A stretch of 64,000 bases of DNA from DASSFZ01 sp035283185 (GCA_035283185.1 DATEUJ010000183.1:15185-79184); one strand, 5' to 3'; counted from the first letter of the stretch, positions 16,152 through 24,940 are shown. Notes: generated from the sequence alone by a model not told the origin. Made by a program: numbers and translations.

Positions 16152-17504
16152 ATGACTCACGTGCCGTTGGCATCCGGTTCTCTATCCTATACGTCTGAAG
16201 CTCAAGCGTGCCTGAGCGCCGCCCGCGTCGAGGCGCAGGCGCGCCGCGCGCCGCAGGTCGAGCCGGAGCACCTGCTAATGGCGCTGCTCACACCTGCCTC
16301 CGGCGCGGTGTGGAACGCGTTGGTGGGAACGCTCGGCGATCCGGTGCCGCTGCGCAAACGCGCCGATGCGGCGCTGTCGTCCCCGCCGATCGAGTCGGGC
16401 ACGGGCGAGCCGCCGCCCAGTCATCGCCTGGAACGCGTGCTGCGCGACGCAGGAGATGCGGCGAAGTCGTCGGGGGCGCCGGTGGACACCCCGCATCTGC
16501 TCATCGGGCTGCTCGACGAGGGCGGCGCCGCGGCCAACATTCTGCGCCAGGCGGGGATCGATGCGCGCCGGCTCCGGCTGTGGCTCAGAAAACCACCCGA
16601 GGTCTCACAGACTACTCCTCCCTCCGCTACGCTGCGACCCCCGCGCCAAACGCGCGAGGGCAGGTGGCAGGCGAGACCACCGGTCGAAACAGTCCGGAAG
16701 ACACGCGTGCAGCCCGCACTGGATACACTTCCGCTGCGGCAGGCGCTTCCCCGTCTGATCGACTGGCGCGCCGTGCTGGCGCTGCTGGCCGTGCTCGCCA
16801 TCGGCGCCTGGCTGGCGACACAGCCGGACTACGAGACGGCAGGCGCAGTTTTCCTGGTCGTCGGCGGCTGGATCGTCAGCCTGTGCGCGCACGAATTCGC
16901 GCACGCTCTGGCCGCCGATCTCGGCGGCGACTACACCGCCCGCCAGAAGGGTTACCTCAGTTTCAACCCGCTTGCGTACACCCATCCCCTGCTCAGCATT
17001 GTGATGCCGCTGCTGTTCCTGCTGCTTGGAGGATTCGGGCTGCCGGGCGGCGCAGTGTACGTCGAGACTCACCGCTTGCGCAGCCTCCGCTGGAACAGCA
17101 TCGTCTCGGCGGCCGGCCCGCTTGCGTCGGCGCTCATGGCGTTAATCTTTTCACTGCCATTCCTGTTCTCACTGGTCAGCGACCTCCAAATCTATTTGGC
17201 GCCGGTGCTGTGGGGCGCGCTGGCGGCCGTCGCCATGCTGAACGTCATGGGCGTGTTGTTTAACCTGCTGCCGATTCCGCCGCTGGACGGGTTTGGCATC
17301 ATCGCGCCGTGGCTGCCGCCTGAGCTGCGCCAGCGGCTTAGCATGTTCGGCTTTCTGGGCCTATGGCTCGTGATCCTGGCCTTCTGGACCATCGAGCCGC
17401 TGAGCCAGTCTTTCTGGAACACGGTATATTCCATCCTGGAGACGCTGCGTGTTGACCCAACCCTCGCGGTGGATGGTCTCTCGCGATTCATGTTCTGGCG
17501 TTGA
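16152..17504 (+). CDS. Clp-N-domain / M50 site-2 protease fusion
   Basis: The 450-residue protein has two Clp N-terminal repeats (about 12-75 and 88-145, each with an EHLL/PHLL core). Next comes a linker and a membrane zinc protease with HEFAH at 247-251 and NLLPIPPLDG at 371-380 (third ligand Asp). At least five hydrophobic segments lie between 206 and 410. M50 proteases cleave within membranes; Clp-N domains bind substrates or adaptors in ClpA/ClpC. The combination suggests substrate recruitment to an intramembrane protease (inference). Part of the linker (about 156-172) is encoded by a family C repeat. Confidence 0.85.
   Translation: MTHVPLASGSLSYTSEAQACLSAARVEAQARRAPQVEPEHLLMALLTPASGAVWNALVGTLGDPVPLRKRADAALSSPPIESGTGEPPPSHRLERVLRDAGDAAKSSGAPVDTPHLLIGLLDEGGAAANILRQAGIDARRLRLWLRKPPEVSQTTPPSATLRPPRQTREGRWQARPPVETVRKTRVQPALDTLPLRQALPRLIDWRAVLALLAVLAIGAWLATQPDYETAGAVFLVVGGWIVSLCAHEFAHALAADLGGDYTARQKGYLSFNPLAYTHPLLSIVMPLLFLLLGGFGLPGGAVYVETHRLRSLRWNSIVSAAGPLASALMALIFSLPFLFSLVSDLQIYLAPVLWGALAAVAMLNVMGVLFNLLPIPPLDGFGIIAPWLPPELRQRLSMFGFLGLWLVILAFWTIEPLSQSFWNTVYSILETLRVDPTLAVDGLSRFMFWR
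16618..16667. repeat. Dispersed palindromic repeat, family C, copy 2 (in CDS)
   Basis: CCTCCGCTACGCTGCGACCC and CGCGCGAGGGCAGGTGG match family C pieces at 9950 and 48819. It lies in-frame in the linker between the Clp-N and protease domains. Confidence 0.65.
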
Positions 17505-17507
17505 CAT

Positions 17508-18395
17508 ATGTATCGTATCCGCCCTTGGCTCTACGTCGGAAAATTCAACGAGACGCAAGACGACGATTTGCTCCGCCGCCGCGAGATCGGCGCGATGCTG
17601 CAGTTGGCCGACAGCGTGAAGCACGAGGGCATTCCATCGCTGTACGTACCGGTCATGGACGGCGAGCCGCTGCCGCACGACATGCTGCGCATCGGCGTCG
17701 AATTCGTGCGCTTGGAGAAGGCGCTGGGCCGCAACGTGCTCATCGCGTGCGGCGCGGGCATCAGCCGCTCGGCGGCGTTCACCGTCGCCGCGCTCAAAGA
17801 AGAAGAGGGCTTGAGCCTGTTGGACGCATTCCGCGAGGTGCGGGCCAGACATCCCCATGCGGAGCCGCATGCGGCGCTGTGGAAATCGATGTGTGAATAT
17901 TATGGGGAGGACATACCTTACGCGAAGGTGCTTCAGGTCATGTGGCCCGAGCTTGAAAAAGGAGAGAGGAGCATGCCCCGCCCCGGCCATCCGAAATATC
18001 ACACCGTCGGCGAGATCATGACCACCGACGTCGCCACCGTGCCGGCGTCCATGCCGGTCGAAGACGCGCTGCGCCTGATGCGGCAGAGAGGCATCCATAG
18101 CGTGATCGTCGAGCCTGAGCAGCCCGGCGGCGCGTATGGCATCATGACCCAGCGCGATCTGCTTCGCAAGATCGTGGCCGCCGACCGGCCTCTCCCAAAC
18201 GTCGCCGTGCGCGATCTGATGTCCTCACCCCTGATCACCGTCTCGCCGGACACGACGATTCGCCAGTGCTCGATCATCATGCTCGACGCGAATATTCGCC
18301 GCGCGGCGGTGATGAAAGATGGCAAGCTCGCCGGCATCATCAGCGACACGGACATTTTCCAGGCGGTCGAAGAGCGCGGCTGGGGGCCAGATTGA
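17508..18395 (+). CDS. Dual-specificity phosphatase fused to a CBS pair
   Basis: The 295-residue protein begins with a DSP/tyrosine-phosphatase domain with the CX5R loop CGAGISR (Cys81-Arg87) and a likely general acid Asp51. From about 163 on there are two CBS modules (VGEIMTTDVATVP..., VRDLMSSPLITVS...), which usually bind adenine nucleotides. A nucleotide-regulated protein phosphatase is the simplest reading. The normal HC before the loop is AC here. It starts 3 nt after the preceding stop, without a Shine-Dalgarno, so coupling is likely. A strong internal ribosome site precedes Met156. Confidence 0.82.
   Translation: MYRIRPWLYVGKFNETQDDDLLRRREIGAMLQLADSVKHEGIPSLYVPVMDGEPLPHDMLRIGVEFVRLEKALGRNVLIACGAGISRSAAFTVAALKEEEGLSLLDAFREVRARHPHAEPHAALWKSMCEYYGEDIPYAKVLQVMWPELEKGERSMPRPGHPKYHTVGEIMTTDVATVPASMPVEDALRLMRQRGIHSVIVEPEQPGGAYGIMTQRDLLRKIVAADRPLPNVAVRDLMSSPLITVSPDTTIRQCSIIMLDANIRRAAVMKDGKLAGIISDTDIFQAVEERGWGPD
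17961..17975 (+). promoter_or_regulatory. Internal ribosome binding site before a CBS-only product
   Basis: GGAGAGAGGAGC lies just before an in-frame ATG at 17973, exactly at the junction between phosphatase and CBS domains. A separate 140-residue CBS protein could be made from it. Confidence 0.5.
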
Positions 18396-18398
18396 TTG

Positions 18399-18430
18399 CG
18401 GGACACGGATAGGCGCGGATTTCACGGATG
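18399..18430. repeat. Short ACGGAT-type tandem repeat
   Basis: Units like GGACACGGATAGGCGCGGAT and TTCACGGATG lie between the phosphatase-CBS gene and rpiB. Confidence 0.45.
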
Positions 18431-18479
18431 GTGCTGCTTTCGTCCACAAATCGGCGCCCCAATACCCGAGGAGAATGCG

Positions 18480-18938
18480 GTGCGAATTGCGATTGGAGCA
18501 GACCACGGCGGGTTCGATTTGAAGAACGAGCTTGCCGCGCATTTGAAGACGAGCGGGCACGACGTGGTTGATCTCGGCGCGCATGCTTACGACGCCGGCG
18601 ACGACTATCCCGACTTCGCTCGCCCCGTGGCCGAGGCGATCGCGAACGGAGAGGCAGAGCGGGGCATCATCGTATGCGGCAGCGGGGTAGGCGCGTCGAT
18701 TGCTGCGAACAAGATCAGAGGTGTGCGCGCCGCGTTATGCCACGATGCGTACTCGGCCCGCCAGGGCGTCGAGCACGACGATATGAACGTGCTGTGCCTG
18801 GGCGCGCGCGTCATCGGCGTCGAGCTGGCGCGCGAGCTGGTGGCGGCGTTCGTCGGCGCGCGCTTCAGCGGCGAAGAGCGGCACCTCCGGCGCTTGAACA
18901 AAGTGCTCGCCATCGAGCGCGGCGCGGCACGATCCTGA
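18480..18938 (+). CDS. rpiB: Ribose-5-phosphate isomerase B
   Basis: The 152-residue protein is a full-length RpiB/LacAB enzyme interconverting ribose 5-phosphate and ribulose 5-phosphate. Motifs are IGADHGGFDLK (substrate loop), GSGVGASIAANKIRGVRAALCHD and HDDMNVLCLGARVIG. The start is GTG at 18480 with GAGGAG six bases upstream. It leads a pentose-phosphate block with tal and pgl. Confidence 0.95.
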   Translation: MRIAIGADHGGFDLKNELAAHLKTSGHDVVDLGAHAYDAGDDYPDFARPVAEAIANGEAERGIIVCGSGVGASIAANKIRGVRAALCHDAYSARQGVEHDDMNVLCLGARVIGVELARELVAAFVGARFSGEERHLRRLNKVLAIERGAARS

Positions 18939-18951
18939 ACCGGAGACCTGC

Positions 18952-20259
18952 ATGACGACCAACCGTGTGCGGGAACTGGCGAAGCTGGGCCAGAGCATCT
19001 GGTACGACAACATCAGCCGCAAGCTGCTCACGTCGGGCAGGCTGCACGATCTTGTCGACGACGGCTTGCTGGGCATGACGTCTAACCCGACCATTTTCGA
19101 GAAGGCGATCGCCGGAAGCGGCGACTACGACGGCGACATGCGCCGGCTGGTCGCCGATGGTGCGAGCGTCGAGACGATTTACGATGCGCTGACGATCTCC
19201 GATGTGGCGGCCGCGGCCGACGAGCTGCGCCGCGTATACGACCGGACGAATGGGCTGGACGGCTACGTGAGCATCGAAGTGGCTCCGACGCTGGCGAACG
19301 ACGCCGAGGGCACGATCGCCGACGCGCGCAGATTGTGGACAATGCTCGACCGTCCCAACATCATGATCAAGGTGCCGGCCACGCGACCCGGCCTCGGCGC
19401 GATCGAGCAGTTGTTGAGCGAAGGGATCAACGTCAACGTGACGCTGATGTTCTCCATGACACACTACGAGGCCGTCACCGAGGCGCACATTCGCGGCCTC
19501 GAAGCGCGCGCAGCAGCCGGACGGCCGGTCGAGCGTGTCGCCTCGGTCGCGTCGTTCTTCGTCAGCCGCGTCGACACGATGGTCGACGCCATGCTCGAAG
19601 CAATCGTCCGCGAAGAGGGGACAGACGCCGGACTGGCCGCATCGCTCATGGGCAAATCGGCGGTCGCCAACTCCAAGCTGGTGTACGAGCGTTTCAGGCA
19701 GATTTACGACGGCTCGCGCTTCGCGGGGCTGAAGGCGCGCGGTGCGCGCCTGCAACGCGTCCTGTGGGCGAGCACCAGCACTAAGAATCCGAACTACCCC
19801 GACACGCTGTACGTCGATACGCTCATCGGCCCCGACACGGTGAATACCGTCCCGCCGGAGACGTACGACGCGATACAAGATCACGCCTTCGTGCGGCGCA
19901 GTGTCGACCAGGACATGGACGCCGCGCGCAAGGTCGTGTCAGACCTGGCGCGGCTCGCCATTGACTTGAACCAGGTCGGCGAGCGGCTCTCTGCCGAGGG
20001 GGTGGAGAAGTTCACCCAGTCGTACGAGCAGTTGCTTTCCGCGATTGCGACAAAGCGCGACGCGCTGCTGGCCGAAATGACACCTGCTCAGAAGGGCGCG
20101 ACGAGGCGCAAGCCCAGCACGAAGAAGAAGGCGGCCAGGAAACAGCTCGCCAAGAGAAAAGCTGCCATAGGGAAGTCTGCTTCAAAATCCGAAAGTTCAA
20201 AATCCAAAGGGCAGAAGCCGGCCGCGAAGAAGAAAACGGCACTGCGCCGAAAGAGGTGA
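18952..20259 (+). CDS. tal: Transaldolase with a lysine-rich C-terminal tail
   Basis: The 435-residue protein is a transaldolase of the longer bacterial type: GMTSNPTIFEKAIAGS, NIMIKVPATRPG (Schiff-base Lys in IKVPAT), GINVNVTLMFS and WASTSTKNP. The catalytic part ends near residue 372. The last 60 or so residues are almost all Lys, Arg, Ala and Ser (TKKKAARKQLAKRKAAIGK...), like a histone H1 tail. Part of the tail is encoded by a 15-nt tandem repeat (20181-20210). GGAG precedes the ATG. The pgl start region overlaps its stop. Confidence 0.93.
   Translation: MTTNRVRELAKLGQSIWYDNISRKLLTSGRLHDLVDDGLLGMTSNPTIFEKAIAGSGDYDGDMRRLVADGASVETIYDALTISDVAAAADELRRVYDRTNGLDGYVSIEVAPTLANDAEGTIADARRLWTMLDRPNIMIKVPATRPGLGAIEQLLSEGINVNVTLMFSMTHYEAVTEAHIRGLEARAAAGRPVERVASVASFFVSRVDTMVDAMLEAIVREEGTDAGLAASLMGKSAVANSKLVYERFRQIYDGSRFAGLKARGARLQRVLWASTSTKNPNYPDTLYVDTLIGPDTVNTVPPETYDAIQDHAFVRRSVDQDMDAARKVVSDLARLAIDLNQVGERLSAEGVEKFTQSYEQLLSAIATKRDALLAEMTPAQKGATRRKPSTKKKAARKQLAKRKAAIGKSASKSESSKSKGQKPAAKKKTALRRKR
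20181..20210. repeat. 15-nt tandem repeat inside tal
   Basis: TTCAAAATCCGAAAG is followed by TTCAAAATCCAAAGG. The reverse-complement form of the same motif is intergenic at 53118-53160, so an intergenic repeat appears to have entered the coding tail. Confidence 0.6.
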
Positions 20260-20264
20260 GCCGT

Positions 20265-21002
20265 ATGAAACCGGAAATCGTCGTGCTGGCGGACCCGGGC
20301 GCCGTCGCAATCGAGGCGGCCAACCGGATCGTCAGGCTGGCGCACGAGTCAATCGCCGCGCAGGGTCGATTCACCATTGCGCTGTCCGGCGGGTCGACGC
20401 CGCGCGCGTTGTACGTGCTGCTGGCGAGCAAAGAGTACCGCGCCCGGATCGAGTGGGATCGGGCGCTCGTCTTCTGGAGCGACGAGCGCTGCGTGCCGCC
20501 CCATGACGCCGACAGCAACTATCACCTCGCACACGAAACGCTGCTTTCTAAAGTTCCCATCCCTTCAGGCAGTGTGCATCGCGTGATGGGCGAGGCCGAC
20601 CCGGAACATGCCGCGATGCTCTACGAGCAGATCATTCGGCGAGAAGTGCCCGTCCGAGACAGCATTCCCACATTCGACCTCATCCTGCTCGGCATAGGGC
20701 TGGACGGTCACACGGCCTCGCTATTTCCTGGAACGATGGCCCTGCGCGAAACACACCGGCTCGTCGCGGCGAATTATGTGCCCCAGCTCAATGCCCATCG
20801 CATTACGTTCACTATGCCGCTCGTCAATGCTGCCGCGAACGCCATGTTTCTCGTCGCCGGCGGCGACAAGGCGGATGCACTGAGGGCCGTGCTCGAAGGC
20901 GAATTCCAGCCGGATGCATTGCCGGCACAGATGGTCAGGCCAGGAAGTGGGCAGTTGGCGTGGCTGATCGATCGGGCGGCGGGGGCCCAAATACGTAAGT
21001 GA
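20265..21002 (+). CDS. pgl: 6-phosphogluconolactonase
   Basis: The 245-residue DevB-type enzyme hydrolyses 6-phosphogluconolactone in the oxidative pentose-phosphate branch. Signatures are ALSGGSTPRALY, FWSDERCVPPHDADSN and ILLGIGLDGHTASLFPG. The ATG at 20265 follows AGAGGTGA at the tal stop, so the gene is coupled to tal. It is the last gene of the + strand run; the next gene converges from the other strand. Confidence 0.95.
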   Translation: MKPEIVVLADPGAVAIEAANRIVRLAHESIAAQGRFTIALSGGSTPRALYVLLASKEYRARIEWDRALVFWSDERCVPPHDADSNYHLAHETLLSKVPIPSGSVHRVMGEADPEHAAMLYEQIIRREVPVRDSIPTFDLILLGIGLDGHTASLFPGTMALRETHRLVAANYVPQLNAHRITFTMPLVNAAANAMFLVAGGDKADALRAVLEGEFQPDALPAQMVRPGSGQLAWLIDRAAGAQIRK

Positions 21003-21113
21003 CCGGCAGTAGGATTTCGCTCATCTGCGCTCCTGATCGAGTACGGCCTTCCATACATAGGCCTCATACGACTCACAGGGCAATTATATCATGCGACCGC
21101 TTGTGGGAGGTCA

Positions 21114-21341
21114 TTACGGCACTTCGATCGACTTTGATTCCTCATCCTGCTTCGCGACGTATCCGGCACACCGTATCACCGGCAGCCTGGGATACTTCGC
21201 AAAGCGCGGGTCGGTCTCCGACAGCCGGCACAGGTAGAACGTGCTGCCGCGCGCGCTTTCGATCACTTTAACGTGCCGGCACGTGCGGCACAGGCCAACC
21301 GTATCGAATTCCTCCTGCAGCTCCCGCTCGTCGTTTCTCAT
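21114..21341 (-). CDS. Small Cys-rich protein, probable zinc ribbon
   Basis: The 75-residue protein has four cysteines in the order CRTC (18-21), one at about 38 (YLC) and one at about 58 (RC). The middle segment is RFAKYPRLPV. The spacing suggests a small zinc-binding fold. I do not recognise a named family. It starts 12 nt after the upstream gene's stop, so it is likely in an operon with it. Confidence 0.6.
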   Translation of the reverse strand: MRNDERELQEEFDTVGLCRTCRHVKVIESARGSTFYLCRLSETDPRFAKYPRLPVIRCAGYVAKQDEESKSIEVP

Positions 21342-21353
21342 ACCGTTTCGCAG

Positions 21354-22106
21354 TCAAAACAACAGCGACGAGCACGTCACCCCGCCGTCGCGCTTTTCGT
21401 ATTCGCTCATCGGCGCGAAGTGAATCTCGAAACCGCACTGCTCGACGAGCGCGGCCGTCTTGGGATATCCTGCCGGAACGATAGCGTGATGGCCTACGAT
21501 GAGCACATTGGCCGCCTGTTCCTCGTCGCCGGGCACGAGAATATGCTCGAACCCCGGCATGAGCGGCGCGAGCGATTCGACGACGAGCAGGCGATTCGCG
21601 CCGGGAGTGGTGCATCCGCTGAGCAGGTGCAGAAGGTTCTCCGGCAAGGGGACGCCTTCGACCGGCCAGCCCGTGATCTCTCCCAACTGTTCGCACGCCG
21701 CGCGATTCGATCGCGTCGACAGTCCGACGACCAGGCGGCGATCCGCGATCAGCACGTCGTCGCCGTCGAGCGTCGCGGGCGGCCGCAGCTCGACGATATC
21801 CATGTGCGGCCTCAGAACTTCGACCAACGCATCGGCTTCGCCTCGCCGCGATTCGGCAGCCGAACGGCAGACGATCGCGCGGCCATCCCCCACCAGGATA
21901 GGGTCCTGCACGAAGACAGAATCGGGATGCTCGGGATCGGGCGACAGGACGATGACCTCCAGGCCGCACTCGCGCAGCGCCGCTTCATATGCCGCGTGCT
22001 GCCGCCGCGCCAGATCCAGATCGACCGGTGGCGGTGGGGCGAGCCGTGTGAGCGAGTCTGGGTACGTATCGCCAGGTGGGCGGACAATCGCGTGGGCAGG
22101 AATCAT
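21354..22106 (-). CDS. Dimethylargininase / amidinotransferase-family protein
   Basis: The 250-residue protein has the pentein fold of DDAH enzymes, which hydrolyse N-methylated arginine to citrulline. Landmarks are a HAIVRPPGD start, PDSVFVQDP, LDGDDVLI, a NLLHLLSG segment (candidate catalytic His) and a C-terminal GGVTCSSLL (candidate nucleophile Cys). I chose ATG 22106 since GAGGAAG lies upstream and the family begins there. The region further upstream is heptad repeat. Its link to the amino-acid importer beside it may be substrate supply (inference). Confidence 0.82.
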   Translation of the reverse strand: MIPAHAIVRPPGDTYPDSLTRLAPPPPVDLDLARRQHAAYEAALRECGLEVIVLSPDPEHPDSVFVQDPILVGDGRAIVCRSAAESRRGEADALVEVLRPHMDIVELRPPATLDGDDVLIADRRLVVGLSTRSNRAACEQLGEITGWPVEGVPLPENLLHLLSGCTTPGANRLLVVESLAPLMPGFEHILVPGDEEQAANVLIVGHHAIVPAGYPKTAALVEQCGFEIHFAPMSEYEKRDGGVTCSSLLF

Positions 22107-22121
22107 TCTTCCTCGTGCAGG

Positions 22122-22204
22122 CAAGTGATGCGTGATGAGTGACACATGACGCCGTCAGCTCTTGTCACTGATCACCGGTCACCGATCACTGATTACTGAT
22201 CACT
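22122..22204. repeat. Heptad tandem repeats (GTGATGA- and ACTGATC-like)
   Basis: Units GTGATGC, GTGATGA, GTGACAC are followed by ACTGATC, ACCGGTC, ACCGATC, ACTGATT, ACTGATC. The run ends on the stop codon of the ATPase gene. A closely related run is at 58253. Confidence 0.75.
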
Positions 22205-22973
22205 TCTCGCTGGCCTCGGTACGCAGCAATCGATCGAGGAACTGGCGCGTGCGCGGGTCAGCCGGGGACGTGAAGATCAGCTTCGGTGGGCCTTCCTCGA
22301 CGATCTGGCCGTCATCCATGTAAATGACGCGATCGCACACCTCGCTCGCGAAGCCCATCTCGTGCGTCACGACCAGCATCGTCGTCCCTTCGTGGGCCAG
22401 CCCCTTCATCACGTCGAGCACTTCGCCGATCAGTTCCGGATCGAGCGCCGAGGTCGGCTCGTCGAACATCATGACCTCTGGCTGCATGGTCAGCGCCCGG
22501 GCGATGGCGACGCGCTGCTTCTGGCCGCCGGACAGACGCGCCGGGTATTCGTCGCGCTTGTGCATCAGGCCGACCTTGGCCAGGTACTTCTCTGCCAGCG
22601 GAATGGCATCCGCTTTCTTCATGCCTTTGACCGTGACGGGCGCTTCGATCAGGTTATCGATGACGCTCAGATGAGGAAACAGGTTGAACTCCTGGAACAC
22701 CATGCCGGTGCGCATCCGGATGTGGCGAGTCACCAGTTTCTGCTCGGGCGTGAGACGGTGGCGCTCGACGTTCACGGCCAGCTCGTCAACCTCGATTCGC
22801 CCGTGCGTCGGCTGCTCCAGGAAGTTGATGCAGCGCAGCAGCGTCGATTTGCCCGATCCCGACCGGCCGATGATGCAGACGACCTCGCCTCGCTCGACAG
22901 ACAACGAGATGCCTCTGAGGACATGCAGGGGACCGAAATACTTGTGCAGGTCGGTCACCCGGATAATCGGCAT
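22200..22973 (-). CDS. Polar amino-acid ABC importer ATPase
   Basis: The 257-residue ATPase is of the GlnQ/HisP type: Walker A GRSGSGKS, the GMVFQEFNLFPHLSVIDN Q-loop region, signature RLSGGQKQR and Walker B EVMMFDEPTSALDPE. It has the GlnQ-like TTMLVVTHEMGFA switch. The ATG at 22973 lies just past the stop of the permease gene, so the two are translationally coupled. Confidence 0.95.
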   Translation of the reverse strand: MPIIRVTDLHKYFGPLHVLRGISLSVERGEVVCIIGRSGSGKSTLLRCINFLEQPTHGRIEVDELAVNVERHRLTPEQKLVTRHIRMRTGMVFQEFNLFPHLSVIDNLIEAPVTVKGMKKADAIPLAEKYLAKVGLMHKRDEYPARLSGGQKQRVAIARALTMQPEVMMFDEPTSALDPELIGEVLDVMKGLAHEGTTMLVVTHEMGFASEVCDRVIYMDDGQIVEEGPPKLIFTSPADPRTRQFLDRLLRTEASEK

Positions 22974-22975
22974 GC

Positions 22976-23815
22976 TTACCGATCCCCTCGCGCGAGCCGT
23001 GTCTCGAGCCGCGACTGAATGGCGGAGAAGATCAGCGTCATCACCCAGTACCACAGCGCGGCGACGAGCAGCGCCTCTAGCCCGCGGAAATTCGACTGGC
23101 CGACGTCTCTGGCCCGCCACATGATCTCGCGCACAAATCCGGTCATCGCGACCAGCGAAGAATCCTTCAACATGGCGATGAACTCATTGCCGACCGGTGG
23201 AATCACGACGCGCAGCGCCTGGGGCAGCACGATGCGGCGCATGGTTTGGCTCTGCGTCAGGCCCAGCGCCAGCGCCGCTTCACGCTGGCCCTTGCCCACG
23301 CTCTGCATGCCGGCGCGGAAGATCTCGCTCATATACGCGCCGTAGTTCAGCGAGAGCGCCACCACGCCGGCGATGAAGCCTGAGAGCACGATGCCCATCT
23401 GCGGCAGCGCGAGGAAGAAGAAAAAGATTTGCAGCAGCAGCGGCGTGCCTCGAATGAGCGAGACGTAGAACGTGGATAGCGCGTAGATGGGCGCGATGCG
23501 CGACAGGCGTCCCAGCGCGGCCAGCAGGGCCAGAATGCTGGCGCAGAAGATCGACAGGAAGCAGATTCTCAGCGTCTCGATCGCGCCCTCGCTGATGTAC
23601 CGCCAGTACTTGTCGATGAAAGCTCGGTCGAGCTGGATGGTCCGGATAGCGATCGGGCCTATCTGGATGGTCACGCTGCTGAACATGAACAGAAGAAACG
23701 CCAGCAGTGCCACCCACGAGATGATCACCTTGACGGCAAACGCGCGCTGCGCCTGGGCTTGCTGCTGGAGAATCTGCTGAGCCAGCGTCGGACGGATTGC
23801 TACTTGGGTGGCCAT
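22976..23815 (-). CDS. Polar amino-acid ABC importer permease
   Basis: The 279-residue HisM/GlnP-type permease has the YISEGAIETLRIC entry and LIRGTPLLLQIFF. The EAALALGLTQSQTMRRIVLPQALRVVIPPVGNE EAA loop contacts the ATPase. The first 25 residues are hydrophilic and Gln/Ala-rich. GGAGGTGG precedes the ATG. A hairpin and about 220 nt separate it from the binding-protein gene upstream. Confidence 0.94.
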   Translation of the reverse strand: MATQVAIRPTLAQQILQQQAQAQRAFAVKVIISWVALLAFLLFMFSSVTIQIGPIAIRTIQLDRAFIDKYWRYISEGAIETLRICFLSIFCASILALLAALGRLSRIAPIYALSTFYVSLIRGTPLLLQIFFFFLALPQMGIVLSGFIAGVVALSLNYGAYMSEIFRAGMQSVGKGQREAALALGLTQSQTMRRIVLPQALRVVIPPVGNEFIAMLKDSSLVAMTGFVREIMWRARDVGQSNFRGLEALLVAALWYWVMTLIFSAIQSRLETRLARGDR

Positions 23816-23983
23816 CGTTCCACCTCCCTAGGGAAAGTCTGCGGAGGCGGCTCCTTGCGCAGCACCCCGGAGCGAAGCGGACACGCCGCCGGATGGCTGG
23901 GCACGGGAACCAAGTCCGCCGGTTTTCGGACAGGCACTTACTGTCGCCGATCGATGCGAGCGTCACCTGCCAGATTGAGGCGC

Positions 23984-24017
23984 GGAAGCGGCGCCGATCG
24001 ACCGGGCGGCCGCTTCC
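23984..24017. repeat. Hairpin downstream of the amino-acid binding-protein gene
   Basis: GGAAGCGGC (23984-23992) pairs perfectly with GCCGCTTCC (24009-24017). It lies in the 222-nt gap between binding-protein and permease genes. A T-run is absent; a role in differential expression is inferred. Confidence 0.6.
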
Positions 24018-24037
24018 ACGCCAGCCATGCTCGTCGT

Positions 24038-24940
24038 TTACGGCGCGGTCGTCAGGTCGGCGCCAAACCACTTCATCGAGGACGCCTTCAACGTGCCATC
24101 GGCGTGCATCGCCGTGATGATCTTGCTGATCTCATCCAGCAGGCTCTTGGGGTCCTTGGGCGAGTTCTTGTCGATCGAGACGGCCAGGTTCTCGACGAAC
24201 ACCGGCGAGCCGACCTTCACGACCGGGATGCCCTGAGCGATCGCTTCGTCGACCACGGTTCCCGAAGTCAGGAAGGCGTCGAAATCGGGGCGGCCAGCCC
24301 GGATGGCCTGCGCGCACTCGGCGTCGGTATCCAGCGGGAATACTTGCACGCCGGCCGGCGGAGGTACCTTGATGTCCGTACTGGGGATTCCAACGTCCTC
24401 GCCGCTCAAGTACGATTCATACGTTGTGGCCGTGCCGACACACACGGGTTTGCCCGCAATGTCGTCGACGGAATCGATGCCGGAACCCTCGCGGGCCGCC
24501 AGTTGCGCTGGCGTGAAGTAGTAGCCCGTCGTGAACCACAACACTTCCTGACGCGGCTTGGTGATCGTCATCGAGCCGACACTGATGTCCCAGCGGCCGG
24601 CCCAATTGCCGGCGGTGATGATCTCCCACTGCGGCGTCACAAAGCACGCCTCGACGCCCAGCCGCCTGGCGATCTCGACGGCGGTGTCGATGTCGAAGCC
24701 CTCCAGCTCGGCGGATGTCAGCTCGTCGGAGGCGCACTTCGTGTCGGCCTTGCGTGTTGCATCAGGGACCGATGACGACTGCGGCGCGTAGTTCGGGTCG
24801 GTCGAGACCTTGATCGTGCCGCGCGCTTTGATCTCGCCGAGCAGGTCGGCCGGCGCGCTGGGCTGGCACGCGCTCAAGAGCAGCACGGCGACGATCGACA
24901 GACTGACGATAGTGAGCGTCTTCTTCGTTGAAGCGGACAT
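24038..24940 (-). CDS. Polar amino-acid ABC importer binding lipoprotein
   Basis: The 300-residue lipoprotein (lipobox LLSAC, Cys25) is a family 3 solute-binding protein. It shows IKARGTIKVSTDPNYAPQ, LEGFDIDTAVEIARRLG and WDISVGSMTITKPRQEVLWFT. It should deliver an amino acid to the permease/ATPase downstream. GGAGGAG precedes the ATG and a good promoter lies about 130 nt upstream. Confidence 0.94.
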   Translation of the reverse strand: MSASTKKTLTIVSLSIVAVLLLSACQPSAPADLLGEIKARGTIKVSTDPNYAPQSSSVPDATRKADTKCASDELTSAELEGFDIDTAVEIARRLGVEACFVTPQWEIITAGNWAGRWDISVGSMTITKPRQEVLWFTTGYYFTPAQLAAREGSGIDSVDDIAGKPVCVGTATTYESYLSGEDVGIPSTDIKVPPPAGVQVFPLDTDAECAQAIRAGRPDFDAFLTSGTVVDEAIAQGIPVVKVGSPVFVENLAVSIDKNSPKDPKSLLDEISKIITAMHADGTLKASSMKWFGADLTTAP

